Shown here: positions 1 through 12,305 of the stretch, in pieces
Layout of the letters: every line of letters begins with the position of its first letter
How positions within the stretch are numbered: position 1 is the stretch's first letter
Source: Ganoderma boninense
Lineage: Eukaryota > Basidiomycota > Agaricomycetes > Polyporales > Polyporaceae
Length of the DNA stretch: 64,000 nucleotides
Reading direction: 5' to 3'
Assembly: GCA_002900995.3 (NCBI GenBank)
Contig: CM035305.1
Location: 3,952,467 to 4,016,466, forward strand
Notes under the pieces: model-generated
What the model saw: only the letters and a program-made list of their open reading frames with translations
Database searches by the model: none
What the model was told of the DNA's origin: nothing
Position numbers and translations under genes: made by a program

Positions 1-3000
1 GGGCAGTGCGATGTGGAGCAGGGCAATGAAGGCATCCGGAGACAGAGGGACGAAGTCGGGGACAGGGTCCGGGAAGCAGCTGAGAAGGAGGGCCGTGTAT
101 ATGCCATTATGTGAGTTTTCCTCTCCTCGGGCTGTGTGCTGAATGCTTAGGTTCCTGGCCGTTCCGCCACGATCAGGTATGACATCTCGGAGTCGCTCCC
201 GACCGCATCAAGCGCGTTATCGAGCACGACTGGATACACCTCATTCGCCGCAGAGGCGTCTTGGATTCGCCCGCATACTTGCGCGAACAAGGGCGGCCTG
301 TCGTTGCGCTGTGGGGATTTGGAATGTCCGATGCACACCATTCACCAGAAACTGTGCGTGCCGTGACCCGTTTCATCCGCGACAATACCCCAGGTGGCGC
401 GTATATCATGGCTGGCGTGCCAGCGCACTGGCGGACCTCTGTCATGGACGCCGACCCGAACCCGGAGTTTGTGCGGGTATATATGGAGGAGTTCGACGCC
501 ATCTCTCCGTGGACGATTGGGCGGTATAGCGACGAAGACGGCGCAGACCGATTCGAGGAGGAGAAGATCAAGGGCGACGTGGAATTTATCAAGGCTCACA
601 ACGAGAGGTGGGAGATGCACAAGACTACGATGAGGAAGATGGACTATATACCAGTCATTCACCCTGGTGGCTCGGTGAGTAGCCAAATTTCTATGTGCAA
701 CGCTGAGTATAGGATGTTTGTTACTGAGCCATGTACAGGGATATAACCTTTCTGAGGGAAGGTGGAAGTGGAATGATGCCCCTCGTAATGGCGGTCGTTA
801 CTTATGGCGTCAGGTGTACAACGTGCGTCGGCACAACATCCGGACCATCTATGGTGCGATGTGGGACGAGTGAGTCGGCGTCAGCGATATCAACGGCGCG
901 CAACAAGAGGTTCTGAATGCATTGATCACAGATACGACGAGGCACTGCGTTCATGCCAGTCGTCTCCCACAAGAGACAAGTACCTGTGCATGAGCAGTAT
1001 CGCTTCATGGCACTGGACGAGGACGGCTTCGACCTGCCTCCCGATTGGTATATGCGTATATGTGGATTTGCTGCGGAGGGTCTCCGTGGTGAGCGCTTGG
1101 TCCTCGATACATTTCCCTCGAAGGAACTGCAGGATTACTGGTCGTCACGCCCCCATTATGAAGACGAGGCGGGTTCGTCATCGGTGGTGGGGGGTTCTGG
1201 GTCAGGATCAGGCAGCGCAGAAAAGGAAGAGGGACAAACTTGGGAGGAATGGAGCAAGATGATGCAATCCAAGGAGAACGGCGACGAGCCTCCTCCGCCG
1301 CCTTATAGCCTTGAGGCCGATGAACCCCAGAGTCAAGCCGCTTCCCCCGCGGCTCCCCCAGTTGTGCCACTTGAGCGACGCCCGTCGACCCAGGTCCAGG
1401 CTCCGCCGTCTACGCCTTCGTCAACTCGCCCCGTGGCCCCCATTGTCAACAGCGGCTCGCGTCCAGAGAGATTTCCAATAGCCCCACAAAATCCCTCAGC
1501 GGTTAGCCATCCATCCAGTCCCCAGTTTCCGCCTCATCCCATCCCGACAGATGAGTTCAGCCGCCTGGCCGTAACCTCGTCCCATCCGTCTTCTCCACAG
1601 CCTGACCAAGCACAATTTGCTCAGTACCATCATGTTCATTCTCACCCCTCGTCTCCTCATCTTTCACCTCTTCCGATATCCCCTGCCCATTCCCAGCATT
1701 CACACCAGTCGCACCATTCGCATACATCCTCGCATTCCGCGCCGTATCCTCCAACGGAGCCTGGATTCGCCCCGCCTATCTTTCCTGCTCCTTCTGTTCC
1801 TTCTGCCCCTTCTGGTCCTCCTGGCCAGTGGGCGCAGGCGGCATGGCCGCCTCCTGAATGGAATTCTCCGCAGGGTCCAACGGCAATTCCAGTTATAGGA
1901 CAATTCTTCCAGGAGTCGTCGCATATTCAACTCGCAGCATGGACCAGGTTACTCTCCCTCTTACCACCCGTCCCCCAATACGAGCTCGCCACCACCTGCG
2001 ACGTCTCTGAGGCCGCGACCGTCTGTGTCGTATCATAGTCGGCCAACGTCACCTCCGAGCCAAGGACACAGGGCGAGTAGCCCCCACGACTATGTGGGGG
2101 GTTTCGCATTTCCTGAGGCACATATACCGAGTGGATCGGATAACAGCTATTACGATAGGCCGTCGTCGCATTCGTCGTATTCTTCATCTCCGTACAGCGG
2201 CGCGCCGCAGTTTCCTGGAGAAACCTCTTATGCGCCGCCGGGAGGAGCTCCAGCCAACGCTGGCCCACGTGAGTGAGAGTTCTTTTATTCTTCTTCTCCC
2301 GTCTTCTCCCGCGGCTCGCGCCCGGAGCGTGGCTCGAAGTCAGTCTCAAACACGACCACGCCGAGTCGCCTAGGAAGAGAAGGACGAGTGTGGTAATTGC
2401 TGTCGTCATCTGCTTCCGCACGCGGGAGCCGTGGCAGGGGATGCGCGCATCGATGGCTGGGACCCTGGCCCTCGGGCTCTGCCTTCAAGCCACCCGGCGC
2501 CAAGTCGCTGTTCGGCCTCTTGCACGCGCCTGCCACCCGAGCTCACTGCATGCAGACGTGCTTCTTGACATATTGCGTCCTGCGTTTCAATTTGCAAGCA
2601 CTCACCCGTCTTGCCCCCCTCTCCCAGTCCCAGCCCCGCACGCCCCTTACGGCAGCACCTCGATCCCAGGGTCATCCTACTCTCCGGCCCCCGCGGAGCA
2701 TCACCAGCACCATTCCCAGCCTCCTCAACCCCCGCATCAACAACACCACCACCACAGCGACTATGGCAGCTCATCCCAGTCGTACGCCCCGCCACCCGGC
2801 CCGCCACCGTCCCATCCGGCCCATGCGTCGTCAAGCTATGGACAGCCCGCGGGGCCGTATTACGGCGGACAGTCATCAGGGGGATATCCGTACGGGCAAT
2901 CTGCGAGCGGGCACAGTGCGGGTAGTGCGGGTGGTCCCCTAGGGAGCGCTTTGAATATGGTTGGAAATGTCGCTGGGCCGGGCGCAAAGAACTCGTTGCA

Positions 3001-3119
3001 GAACTTGGCCAACAGTGAGTCCCTTTTTTCTGCTGTTCGCCGTCGACGATGACGATCGCGTGTTCACATGCTTTTGCGCAGCGGGTTCGAAATTGTTCAA
3101 CAAGTATACGCGGAGATGA
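1..3119 (+). CDS. GH71/GH99-like domain protein with long proline-rich C-terminal tail (5' partial)
   Basis: The gene enters from the left edge, so its start is missing. The N-terminal part is a glycoside-hydrolase 71/99-like domain, often labelled xylosidase/arabinosidase in fungi. Visible motifs are YDIS, VVALWGFG, DNTPGGAYIMAGVPAHWRTS, DAISPWT, GAMWDEYDE and GFAAEGLRGER. Exons read <1-110, 177-674, 739-869 and 932 onward. A Ser/Pro/His-rich tail follows, then a short block with GSALNMVGN and SKLFNKYTRR before the stop at 3117. Tail introns are inferred at 1892-1937 and 2269-2627, both keeping frame, and 3015-3081. No substrate can be assigned. Two single-base frame breaks (about 198-200 and 941-942) interrupt the conserved domain, so it is either an assembly error or a damaged gene. 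The family call is firm; the tail exon structure is less sure. Confidence 0.8.
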
Positions 3120-3533
3120 ATCACAAGGTTGGTGGATGCGAAAAGATGCTGCAGGCGCGATCGATATGATGTACCACTGTCCGACAGTCTTCTTATCGTG
3201 GAACAAGAACTTTGCATTCGCGTTCTATGCTACGAAGCGAAACAAGCCATGCGCGTGTTGGAGATCGATGAGTATAAGATACGTAGTAGAGTAATATGGC
3301 AACGAGAAAAGTCATGCTACATGCAGTTTACCTGGGATGCTGATACTATGGGTGAAGATATGTTTAACAGCGGCCGTAAGATGGTGACAAAATCGCCGAC
3401 GAGGAATGCAAACAAAAAGAATATGTGGGTGCGAACAAGCACGTCATACCTTGAACCAACGCAGACAACCCCATGGTGCCCAGGACCCGGAATTCCCTAT
3501 TCATACATACATACGGAAGAAGCATACCGACCG
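3120..3533. other. intergenic, convergent 3' ends
   Basis: This stretch lies between the stop of the GH-like gene and the stop of the C2H2 gene. It should hold both 3' untranslated regions. No further gene or repeat is seen. Confidence 0.5.
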
Positions 3534-4931
3534 TTAGTTAAAGATCAGGATCTGTCCGCCGCTCGTATTCGCGACGTTGTTGCCGAGCAACCCTGGGCCC
3601 GGCAGGCGGCCTTTCCACCCATGCGGATGGTACGGCGTCAGCGATGCGTTCTCGTCGAACGAGTCTCGCTCTTCGAGGTTCTGCGAGTCCTGGAAGGGTC
3701 GCACGGGGGGAAGCGGGACAGGCGTGCCCTTGGCAATCGGCGTCAGGTCGAACGTCTGCAGGCTCTCAGGGACCCAGAGGGCAGGCGAGGGCGCACGGCG
3801 CGCCCGCTTTCGCGAACGCGTCGTGCTGGGGGCTGCTGTCGCGGTCGACTCGGGAGACGAGGTCTCGTCTGTGGTGCCTTTGCGCTTGCGCGCCGGGCGA
3901 CGCTGGGCGACGCTCGAGGACGTCCCCGTGCTGGTCGCTGTCGTCGCTTCGGGGGAGGAGGCGGAGGCAGGGCTGGTGCCCGACACGGGCTGGGAATGGG
4001 AGGGAGAGGCGGAACCCGAAGGTGGGTCGCGAGAGGGATTGGCCGCAGCAGGCGTCCCAGAGCCTGTGGTGGCGGCGTGGGCGGCACGGCACGTCTTCGC
4101 GTGCCGGTTGAGATTGGAGGCGACGCCGAAACGTCGACCGCAGCTATTGCACACGAAGGCTGAGGCAGAGGCGCCGTGAGTGAGCCAGAGAATGGGATAG
4201 GGCATGGGGCCAAGGGCCAGGGGAAGCCCGCATTACGTACCTTTCTCTCCCGTGTGGACAAGAAGGTGCTGCAAGGCCAATAAGCATCGCGATGCAGCGA
4301 CGATAGCAGAATTCACAGTCTTGCTCACCTTCCTTAGTGTGCTCGGGCTGTGGAGAGGGAAGGGCGGGGACGGTGTCAGTCGCTCCGCTTGAGCGGCGGG
4401 AGAACCCGAGGAACACACTCCGCGCACTTACCGGTCGAATGACTTGTGGCACATCATGCATTGGTGCATTTTCTTCTTGGACTCCTTGGGAGGATGGCTC
4501 CCGCCAGACGGCGGAGTTCGTCCGCCACCTTGGTCCGAGCCGTAGCCGTCTCTGTTGTTCCGGGAGGCGGAGGAGGTGGAAGTGGGTGCGAGGCGGTCGC
4601 TGTGGGGGATCGCAATGGCCATTGTGGGTGAGGATGCTGTCGCTGTTGGAGACCAGACAGCGGCAGAGAGCTGGTTTTTATGTTGCGAGCCCATTCTGAA
4701 GGTCGGCGGTGGCACCGGATGGGAGGGCAATGCAAGGAAACTGGAAGCGGCATAGAGGTAGCCGGATTGGGACGGAGGAGCGCTGGGGACAAGAGATGGG
4801 CCCTGCTGGGCGTAGGCCGCATGATCATGTGGGGATCCTGCAAAGAAGCGTGAGGGCGTGTGGGCGGCATGGGAGGGGGGATGTGGCGTCGTCGTACCGG
4901 TGGTGGTGTAGACGTTACAGTAGATGGACAT
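3534..4931 (-). CDS. C2H2 zinc-finger transcription factor, two tandem fingers
   Basis: Four exons (4931-4432, 4347-4329, 4268-4241, 4159-3534) sum to 1,173 nt, giving 390 residues. The ATG at 4931 opens a Ser/Pro-rich N-terminus (MSIYCNVYTT). Two consecutive classical C2H2 fingers start near residue 155. The first has CMMCHKSFDRPSTLRKHLLVH, joined by the canonical TGEK linker to the second, CNSCGRRFGVASNLNRH. The fingers are assembled across two tiny exons of 19 and 28 nt, and every junction keeps frame. The C-terminal half is Ser/Thr/Ala-rich with a basic nuclear-localisation-like patch (RSRKRARR). Its role is inferred as nuclear DNA binding and the target genes are unknown. A TATA-like stretch lies about 105 bp upstream. 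Confidence 0.85.
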
Positions 4932-7290
4932 GGGGAGGGCTGAGGTCGGGGTGGCTGGGAGGGTGGCCAGACGAAAGAAGGCAACGAGACCGGACGGAGG
5001 CTCGTGGAGCACAGGCGGAGGGAGGCGTATGGCGGGTATATGTATATATCCAGGCGAAAGAGGAGGACCTTTGGATTCAAGGAAGCAGGCCCACGTTGTC
5101 AGCAACGAGGACTGGTACCTATGCAGGGTTTTGCAGGGACACGGAGATCGAAAGGGGACTGCTGGACAATCAGAGGCCGCTTCCCAACATTGCACTCGCA
5201 AGCTTAGACTCAACATGGAACATCCTCCTTCCAGCCCGCACACATCTATCCACATCCGTCCGTCCCCCTCGCTCGGGCCCCTCCTCCCTCTCCCCCATGC
5301 GCCTCTCCTGACAGGCGCTCTGATAACGGAGCGCACTCACACCTCGCCCAGCGGCCTCTCCCAGCCCCCGACTGCGACCGTGGTCGATCCCGGTTCCCGT
5401 CCGCGGGCGCCCACCCCGACTCCATCCGGCTTCCTGCGCCGCTGGTCAGCGGGCTGCAGCCCAACCAGCCCACGCGTCGCTGCGACGCCAGTGCGAGCCT
5501 CCGTCCCCGGGGCTTGTAGCCGTTCTATCCAAATATGGACATCCAGAACACCAATGGACCGCGCAGAAGAGCCTCCCCGGGGCTCGACGCACGGGCTGGG
5601 ACGCATCGTGGCAACATGGCCATCCTTGCCTCCGACGATCCATCATCCGACGACGCGCTCGTCAACAGTCCAGCGACCCCTCGGGCCACACGTCCTCCCC
5701 GTACTAGCCGGCCAAGGGGGCAATAGGGACGATCTGGGGTCCACTGGTCAGCGCGGTGGCTGGTCGTGGTGGCCGTCGCGGTGGGCGGCTGACGGGCAAC
5801 TCCGAACCCGAGTTTGGGCCGGGAGACGCTAGCGTTGTGTTCCCTGAGCCCTCGAGGCCCGTTGTGCCAGACACTCACACGTAACTACGAGAGCTCGCTG
5901 CGGGCAAACCTTAACATATGCAAGGTTTCACCGTCAGCCCCACACGCGGGCGGCCGTGGACTGTATAGCTCATTCCCGGCTGCCACTGCGAGAGGCTGTT
6001 CGACGCGTCTTGGGCCAAGCCCCGCAGCGCCACAGGAGTCGACCACGCACTCCCATCCAGTTCCATACGTATATGGTACGGTCGCGGACACATGTTTGCG
6101 AGAGGTCGTCGGCGTGACTCGAAAGGGGCATATGAAAGAAGGTGCAGTCAAGACGAGCGACTCGTGCAGTGGGCATTCTCGGCAGTGGGACGTCGATAGT
6201 AGTCGGACCATGTCTGGAAGCACGAGATACTGAGCGTCGACAACGGGAACCCTAACAGTTACTGTCTGTCATTGTACGCGAGGGTGACAATACACACTCA
6301 CGAGATGCTGCTCAGCCACCCAGACAGGCAGGCAGACGTCCATGCAGCTCGAGATGTGGCGCGCCATTGGATCCCGGGCTGATATATACCGGCTTCCGGG
6401 CGTCGCCACGCACATCTCGGACGGCAATGGCTGTACCACACGGAGGTCCGCGGAGCAAGGGGCGGTGGAGTGGTGGGTGGAGGGAAGGGATGGGAGCTGT
6501 CATGTTCCGCCGGTAATACAAATGGATGTGGTGGGGCGGGTAGCAGGTACTTACGGGGATAGGATTCTTGGAACCGGGGCAAGAGATGGATGGATGGGCC
6601 GAGAGGACGACGCCACAAGTTGAGGCGTGCAAGACGACGATTTGGGTGGAAATTGCGACGGAAGCAGAGCACAAGGGCAAGGGAGGTGCTTGAAGGGGAC
6701 GGTGAGATCGCAATTACGGGCGAAATCTGAGTGAGATGGAGCGAGATCTGAACGGGTGGGCAGGTGGGTTCGGCATCTTGGAAGAGAGTGGCGGTGGCGA
6801 TTACCGACGCTGTCGTCGGACCTTGGATGAATTGCGCGTGGGGGGCCATCCCGTTGCCTGTGTGCAGCCGGGCGCGGCTTGGCCCTCGGGGATGCTTCCT
6901 GGAGCATGACGGAGTTAGGACATCATAACCGTGGAGAAGACGTCGTGCGCAGGTTCTGAGCGAGTCAAGTCTGGGAGCTTCATGCCCGTCTCCCGGTCGC
7001 TGCGTGGTCGCTGTCGCCAGCAGAAAAGTCAAGAGGCCCGAGTGGCCGCCAGCCCAAGCCCCGCATTTTGAATTTCAGAAAAGGCGAGCAGGTCCGCACT
7101 TGCCGGGATATTCCCACGTGCGTCGATCACGGCAAAGGCCGGGGCCGGGGTGTGCGGGTTTCACGGCCCGGGGAGAGGCACGCGAGTCGGACTGCGACGT
7201 TTGGAGTGGCAGAGCCTGGCAGGTCCCCGCCGCGCGCCCCTCTGAGTCTCTGCTAATCCGCTGTGCTCTCTATCCACGTCCTCAGCACAA
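4932..7290. other. long divergent intergenic region, no gene recognised
   Basis: About 2.36 kb separates the divergent C2H2 gene and the Rsc1/2-like gene. It is GC-rich with long open frames on both strands, including 4924-5832 (+) and 6298-7032 (-). None shows a domain, and their composition looks like read-through of GC-rich DNA. An unusually long promoter region would fit the transcription-factor gene. Nothing else can be supported. Confidence 0.4.
5037..5052 (-). promoter_or_regulatory. TATA-like stretch upstream of the C2H2 gene
   Basis: An alternating TATATGTATATAT stretch lies about 105-120 bp upstream of the ATG at 4931. The position suits a TATA element, but this rests on sequence resemblance only. 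Confidence 0.3.
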
Positions 7291-10200
7291 ATGCCGTTCA
7301 CAGCCGCTCAGAAGACGGCCGTCGACGAGGTCATCAGGGCTATCACGAGCGCCTCCAGTCGCCGTGCAAAACGGCGCCTCGCGGACATGTTCTTGGTGCT
7401 CGTGGACAAGCAGTATTGGCCCGAGTACTACCAGGTTCACCCCCATCCGCAACCCCGTCTAATGCTGCGCTTATTCAACGCCCCCTACCGCAGGTCATCC
7501 CTCAGCCTCGTTGCATCAACGGCATCAAGGCCAATTTAGCTCAGAACAAATACAAAAATCCCCTCGACGTCTTTGAAGACCTCAACCTCGTTTTCCTCAA
7601 CGCCCTTCATTACAACGAGGACGGCTCTCAGATAGCCAAGGATGCTACCACTCTCAAGGTCCGTCCAACCTTCTTCCTATTCATCTCCACTGCTCTCCCA
7701 CAAACGTGTTCGTGAAGGGCATCCTCCACAGCGAATGGTCCCAGCGTTCAGTATTGCCTGCGCCGCCACCCATCCCTGCCCCCGCCACGCACAAGGCAAA
7801 CGCCCCCAAAGACCACAAGGAACGTGCCGCAGCCCCTCCTCTGACAGCCAAGTCTCAAACCATCGCGGCATCCTCTTCCAAATCCCAATCTCGATCCTCA
7901 GCAAAACCTGCATCTCCTCCCCGCGTCGATCAAACCCCTGTTCCATCCCCAGCCCATGTATCTCAGTCACAATCACAATCACAGTCCAAGGAGGTGAAGA
8001 AGGAGCCGTCGGCAGCGAAGGCCAAGGCGCCTACCCCTGACGTCGACCTCCCCCAGGACATGGACGTCGATATCGGTGGCACGCCCGAACCTGAGCCTGT
8101 CATGCAGGACTTGGCAAGAGACGGCGAGAGTCTGGAAATTATCCGCCAGCTGGAGAAGGGCCTCCCTCGCTGGCAGGGCTTTGCGGACGTGGGTTGGGTG
8201 GAGGACGTCACTCCCGTGAGTACCCGAACCCTCTGCCATTCTTTGCGTATTTGGAAAGCGATCGGACCGTCTACTGACGCGCCGGTAGGACCGCATGGTA
8301 GACATCATAACAACTCTGTCCAAGTATAGGGATGAGAGGTACGTTCTTGGTCGAAATATGTGAACCGGCAAACCCGGTGTGGGATTCATACCGTCCTTCT
8401 CTAGCGGGGACCGACCTGCCGCGAGCCTGGAAGGCGTCCCGGAGGAGACGAGCATTCCCGATTTGTCGTTCAATGTGAGCGTGCATTCATTCATATTCAC
8501 CGGTACCACCTCTAACTGTTCATAGTTTCCGCTCTCGCTCCGCCTTGTTGAAGTCAGCTTTCCATATCCGTGTAATCCTGTTTTTAGGATTCTGACGAAA
8601 CCTCGCAGAGCCGTGCCCGTATGAACTACTATGAGACATCGCAGTCGTTCGACAAGGAGATGTCTCAGCTATTCTTGAAGGCGCGTCGGTGGTATGAGCT
8701 CGGCACTGACGCTTATGGACACGTCCTCACGTTACAAGTGTGTAATTACGCTTCTATTACCCCATCTCATCCCCTCACTTCTCTCGCGATCAGCGATTGT
8801 ATCAAGCCCTCACGTCCCCAAAACCTCCGACATCTCCGCATAGCTCCCCGACCAAGTTTGCTTCGCTTCCAGCAGGACCGGGCACGGCTACGCCCTTGCA
8901 CTCCAACGAGGGAGATCCTGCTACGAGAGTAACGACCTTCCGAGTTTCAGAAAAAGACAAGAAAATCGTGGATGAGGTCAACTACAAGGGATGGACGATC
9001 CGCCTCGCGGATTGGCTGCACCTCAGCAATCCGGACGATCCGAGCAGGCCAATCGTGGCGCATGTGTTCAGGTGTTTCGTGTCGGAAGAAGCGTACGTCA
9101 CGTGTTCTGGCGCCCGCGTACGAGCGAATTAACGGAACATCTGGCTTGCAGTCAGCGGAGAGGGCAGCTAGGCGTTTCAGTATGCTGGTACTACCGCCCT
9201 GAACAGGCGAGTTGGTAATGCGTTACCGAACAGGCGGCGCAACGCTGAACTTGTTGGCGCCCTACAGACATTCCACCCGTCAGACAGACAATTCTGGGAC
9301 CAAGAGGTCTTCAAGACCGGTACTGTCGTCCGCTAGCATGTTTCGCGCATAGGCTGGCTCGCTAACACTGACTCATTTCCGCCTGCTAGGGCACTTCGCC
9401 GATCACCCGCTTGAGGACATCGTCGAGAAGATAGCCGTGCAGTTCACGGCGCGGCACGTCCGCGGCCGGCCTCGGTCGCCCTGCTGGCACCCAGGCTGGC
9501 CGCTGTACGTCTGCGACTCGCGCTACAACGACCGCGAGCGCGTCTTTGTGAAGATCAAGAACTGGAACTCGTGCATCCCCGAGGAGGTGCGCAAGAACGA
9601 GGAGTTCATGCCGATCTACCCCTTCGAACGACCTGTGTTCCCTCGCCAGCACCCCAGCCCGTTCCTGGGCACTGCGAAGGTAACCGCACCCGGTGGGTTG
9701 GTGGATGAGAACGCGAATCAGGTCGAGAAGGACAAAAGCGAAGCGGAGAAGCCGGACAGCAGCAGCGCAGGTGCTGGTGGTGGGGGCCCCGGGACGAGGA
9801 GCAGGACACGGCCCAAGAGGACGGTGGTGCAGAAGGCAGAGGCTGACAAGGCTGCTGCTGCTGCTGCCAGCAGAGGCGTGTCGGCCGTGCCTATGCAGCC
9901 GTCGACGAGCCAGTCGTCGTACCAGCAGGCAGGCTCAACAGCCCCAGTACACGCAGGCCTACCCGCCGCCCCGGGAGGACCGCTCGATCGTCGCGGCTGC
10001 CGGCGGGCTTTCGGCACTGGGGAGCAGCGCTGCAATGGAGGAGCTTCCGGCGGAGACAGGTGCGTTTCGGAGCCAGCGGTGGCCCGGTCGGTCGTTGACG
10101 GCTCTCCGCCTCTCCTAGCGCGCCATTTCGACCGTGACCCGGAAACGAACGAGGTGCTCTGGTTCGCGGGGCCACCCGTCGACATCGTGCACACGCCGCC

Positions 10201-10381
10201 GCCTCGGCACAGCTTGAAGTACCTCGCGCATCTTGCCCGGAAACGTATGGGCCAACACCGCGAAGAGGCTATAGACGTGGATGGCGCGCCTCCGCCGAAG
10301 CGGCGGAAGATGCCTCTGACGGCGACAGAGACCCTGGCGGCGTTGCTGAAGGAGCACGGCTTGGACCAGGACCCCTCATGA
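7291..10381 (+). CDS. RSC1: RSC chromatin-remodelling subunit, Rsc1/Rsc2-like (bromodomains + BAH)
   Basis: A nuclear subunit of the RSC-type SWI/SNF remodeller is predicted. The first exons (7291-7434, 7494-7658, 7718-8215) encode a full N-terminal bromodomain containing YWPEYY, NPLDVFEDL and NALHYNEDG. A Lys/Pro/Ser linker follows. Further exons encode LPRWQGFADVGWVEDVTP, then a second divergent bromodomain-like region (FDKEMSQLFLKARRWYE). Next comes a BAH domain (GWTIRLADWLHLSNPD, SVCWYYRPEQTFHP, YVCDSRYND, FVKIKNW). The intron at 9207-9267 inside the BAH region has a GC donor. Near 9915-9935 the natural-looking frame (QQPQYTQAYPPPRED) differs from the preceding one; the 9437-10381 frame stays open anyway. 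The C-terminus has a basic PPPKRRKM motif. The ATG at 7291 directly precedes the bromodomain and follows a short pyrimidine-rich leader. Confidence 0.88.
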
Positions 10382-10998
10382 CACGCTACGCCACGTTGTT
10401 TTTGCCTTGATGTTTATTGATAGCGTTTTACTTTAGCGTTGTTGCTTGCCGATGTGCACGACCTCCCATGTACGGCATAATTTGTGTAGACGGTAGGGTA
10501 TGTGTTTGGCTTTGTTAACGGTGTTGTATTACAGTGCAGCAGAATTCGAATGCAAAGCCTATTAGACATGGGCATGTTTGGTTATTCCCCGCTTGGTTCC
10601 CTGACTGGCTGCTGCTCCCGATCCCGTAGTTACCGGCATTGTTGTCGCGCCGTGGAGGGCGGGTCGACACGATCTTGGATGAACCGAAACCTTACTTTCA
10701 GGGATAGTCATGGACGTAGCCGTGTTTGCAATCGGCCCACAAGAGCCCGATCACAAGATAACCACACGTGAGGAAGGATACCGTAACACCTTCTGGAAAG
10801 GGGGTTCGTACGTGTATGAGTGATGGATACAATGAGGAATGGTAAGGGTACATGAGTGAGGTTGGTATCTTCGTGTAGAACGCGCTACTGTAGTCACTGT
10901 CTTCGCCGCGGATGGTTGGGCCCTTCCCTGTAGTCTAGAAATACAAGCCGTAGCAGATGTCGACACTGGCCTTCGATATTGACCTTGTTCGGGTCCGT
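10382..10998. other. intergenic, convergent 3' ends
   Basis: This 617-bp spacer lies between the 3' ends of the Rsc1/2-like gene and the deaminase gene. It is less GC-rich than its neighbours and shows no recognisable gene or repeat. Confidence 0.5.
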
Positions 10999-12305
10999 TT
11001 ACCGGAAACGAGAGTCCATGCCCATCTGCGCGATTTTCTCAATCTCCGCCTGCTCGAGTCCCAGCCCTAATGGCGGCGCAGCCATGAGAAGCGCGTACTC
11101 TCCGAGCAGCGAGTTTCGGAAGGGGAGGATGTCATCCGTCTATTCGGGCACGCAAATGTGAATCAGAGTAGGTTGCTGGCATGTTCGGCGGAAGCAGGCT
11201 TACGCATATTGCAATCGGGTGGTTATGGCCGAGGTAGTAGCGGATGTGGTGCACGTCCAGCGTGGCGACCGTCTTGCAGAGCAGGTTAGATGAAAGGCAC
11301 AGCTCGACACACATCTCTTCCGTGTGCACGATCTTCTTCGCCTCCTCGTCGAGGAACGTTGCGTGCCCGAGCCGGTCGGGCTTGAACGAAAGTAGCCGGA
11401 GCGTGTCCGCCGACGGGCACTCTCGCACCTGCACTCGGGAGCATCAGCGACGAGCTTCTCGGACTTGGACACCCCGACCATCGGCGGAACACCCACCTCA
11501 GCGATGTGCAGCGTAACGCCCAGTCCGGCTTCTTTGGCAGCTCGGAAGTACTCCTCGAACTCGGCAACATTGCCCGCCTGGAAACGGAGCATTCATGGAG
11601 CCCGTTAGATGTGATGTCGCCAGGACGTTGGAGGTGAAGCAAGTTTAGACAAAGTAAAGCAAGGCAGGGTATGGTAGGCGTACTCACCAGAGGGTCGCCG
11701 CAGAGGTCGACGCCGACGACGCGCCGTCCGGCGTTCTTGAGTTCGATGGCGTGGCGTACACACTCTGCCGCGAAGCGAGGTTCCATTTTGCGGTCGAGCG
11801 CGACGATGTACGCCGCACGCTCAGGCGGGTAGCGTTCGACCTCGTCCAGGACGGTTTCGATGTACTGTCGACGCGTCATCTCTGGGGTTTCGCGAGGGAT
11901 GCTGCGGAGCTCTATGTATGCCGCTTCGGGATAACCATCTGGCTCGTTCGATTCCAGGAAGTGCTCAAGGACACCGCGGGCGGCGCGGGCGAGCGTGGTG
12001 GGGTCGGAGGTGAGGGAGTAGATGGCGGGGAAGAGGTCGAAGAAGTCGTGCAGCTCGTCAAGGACGACACCGGCTTGTAGTTTCTCTAGCCCTGCACGGA
12101 CATTCTCTGGAAGTGCGATGGCTTGGCCATCGGCAGCGTTTGAGGTGGTGCTTTCATGGGCGAGTTGCTGGAGGAGATGGAATGGAATGGAGCCATTGAG
12201 ATGTGCGTGTAGCTCGGGCTTTGGGACCCTCTTCAGAAACTCGAGCTGGGCGGGAGATAGACTTGCAAGTGCCTCTGCAGCAGGTCCATGGACAGTATGG
12301 GCCAT
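10999..12305 (-). CDS. adenosine/AMP deaminase-like protein (ADAL/MAPDA type)
   Basis: Four exons (12305-11688, 11577-11497, 11428-11204, 11139-10999) sum to 1,065 nt and 354 residues. Family hallmarks are the metal-binding PKPELHAHLNGSI near the N-terminus, GVDLCGDPL, the catalytic HIAEV segment, SFKPDRLGHATFL, SSNLLCKTV, HPIAIC and TDDILPF with the late metal-binding Asp. The ELHAHLNGS start places it with ADAL/N6-methyl-AMP deaminase-like proteins rather than classical ADA1. Hydrolytic deamination of N6-modified AMP or adenosine in the cytosol is therefore inferred. An upstream in-frame Met at 12404 would add 33 residues unlike the family, so the ATG at 12305 is preferred. The gene is divergent from GPALPP1 with 334 bp between start codons. 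Confidence 0.9.

Noticed and set aside
3743..4261. Arg/Pro-rich frames opposite and out of frame with the zinc-finger gene
   Set aside because: They are shadows of the real exon in other frames.
4924..5832. 302-codon frame on the plus strand
   Set aside because: It overlaps the 5' end and promoter of the C2H2 gene on the other strand, has no domain, and its low-complexity composition suits GC-rich DNA.
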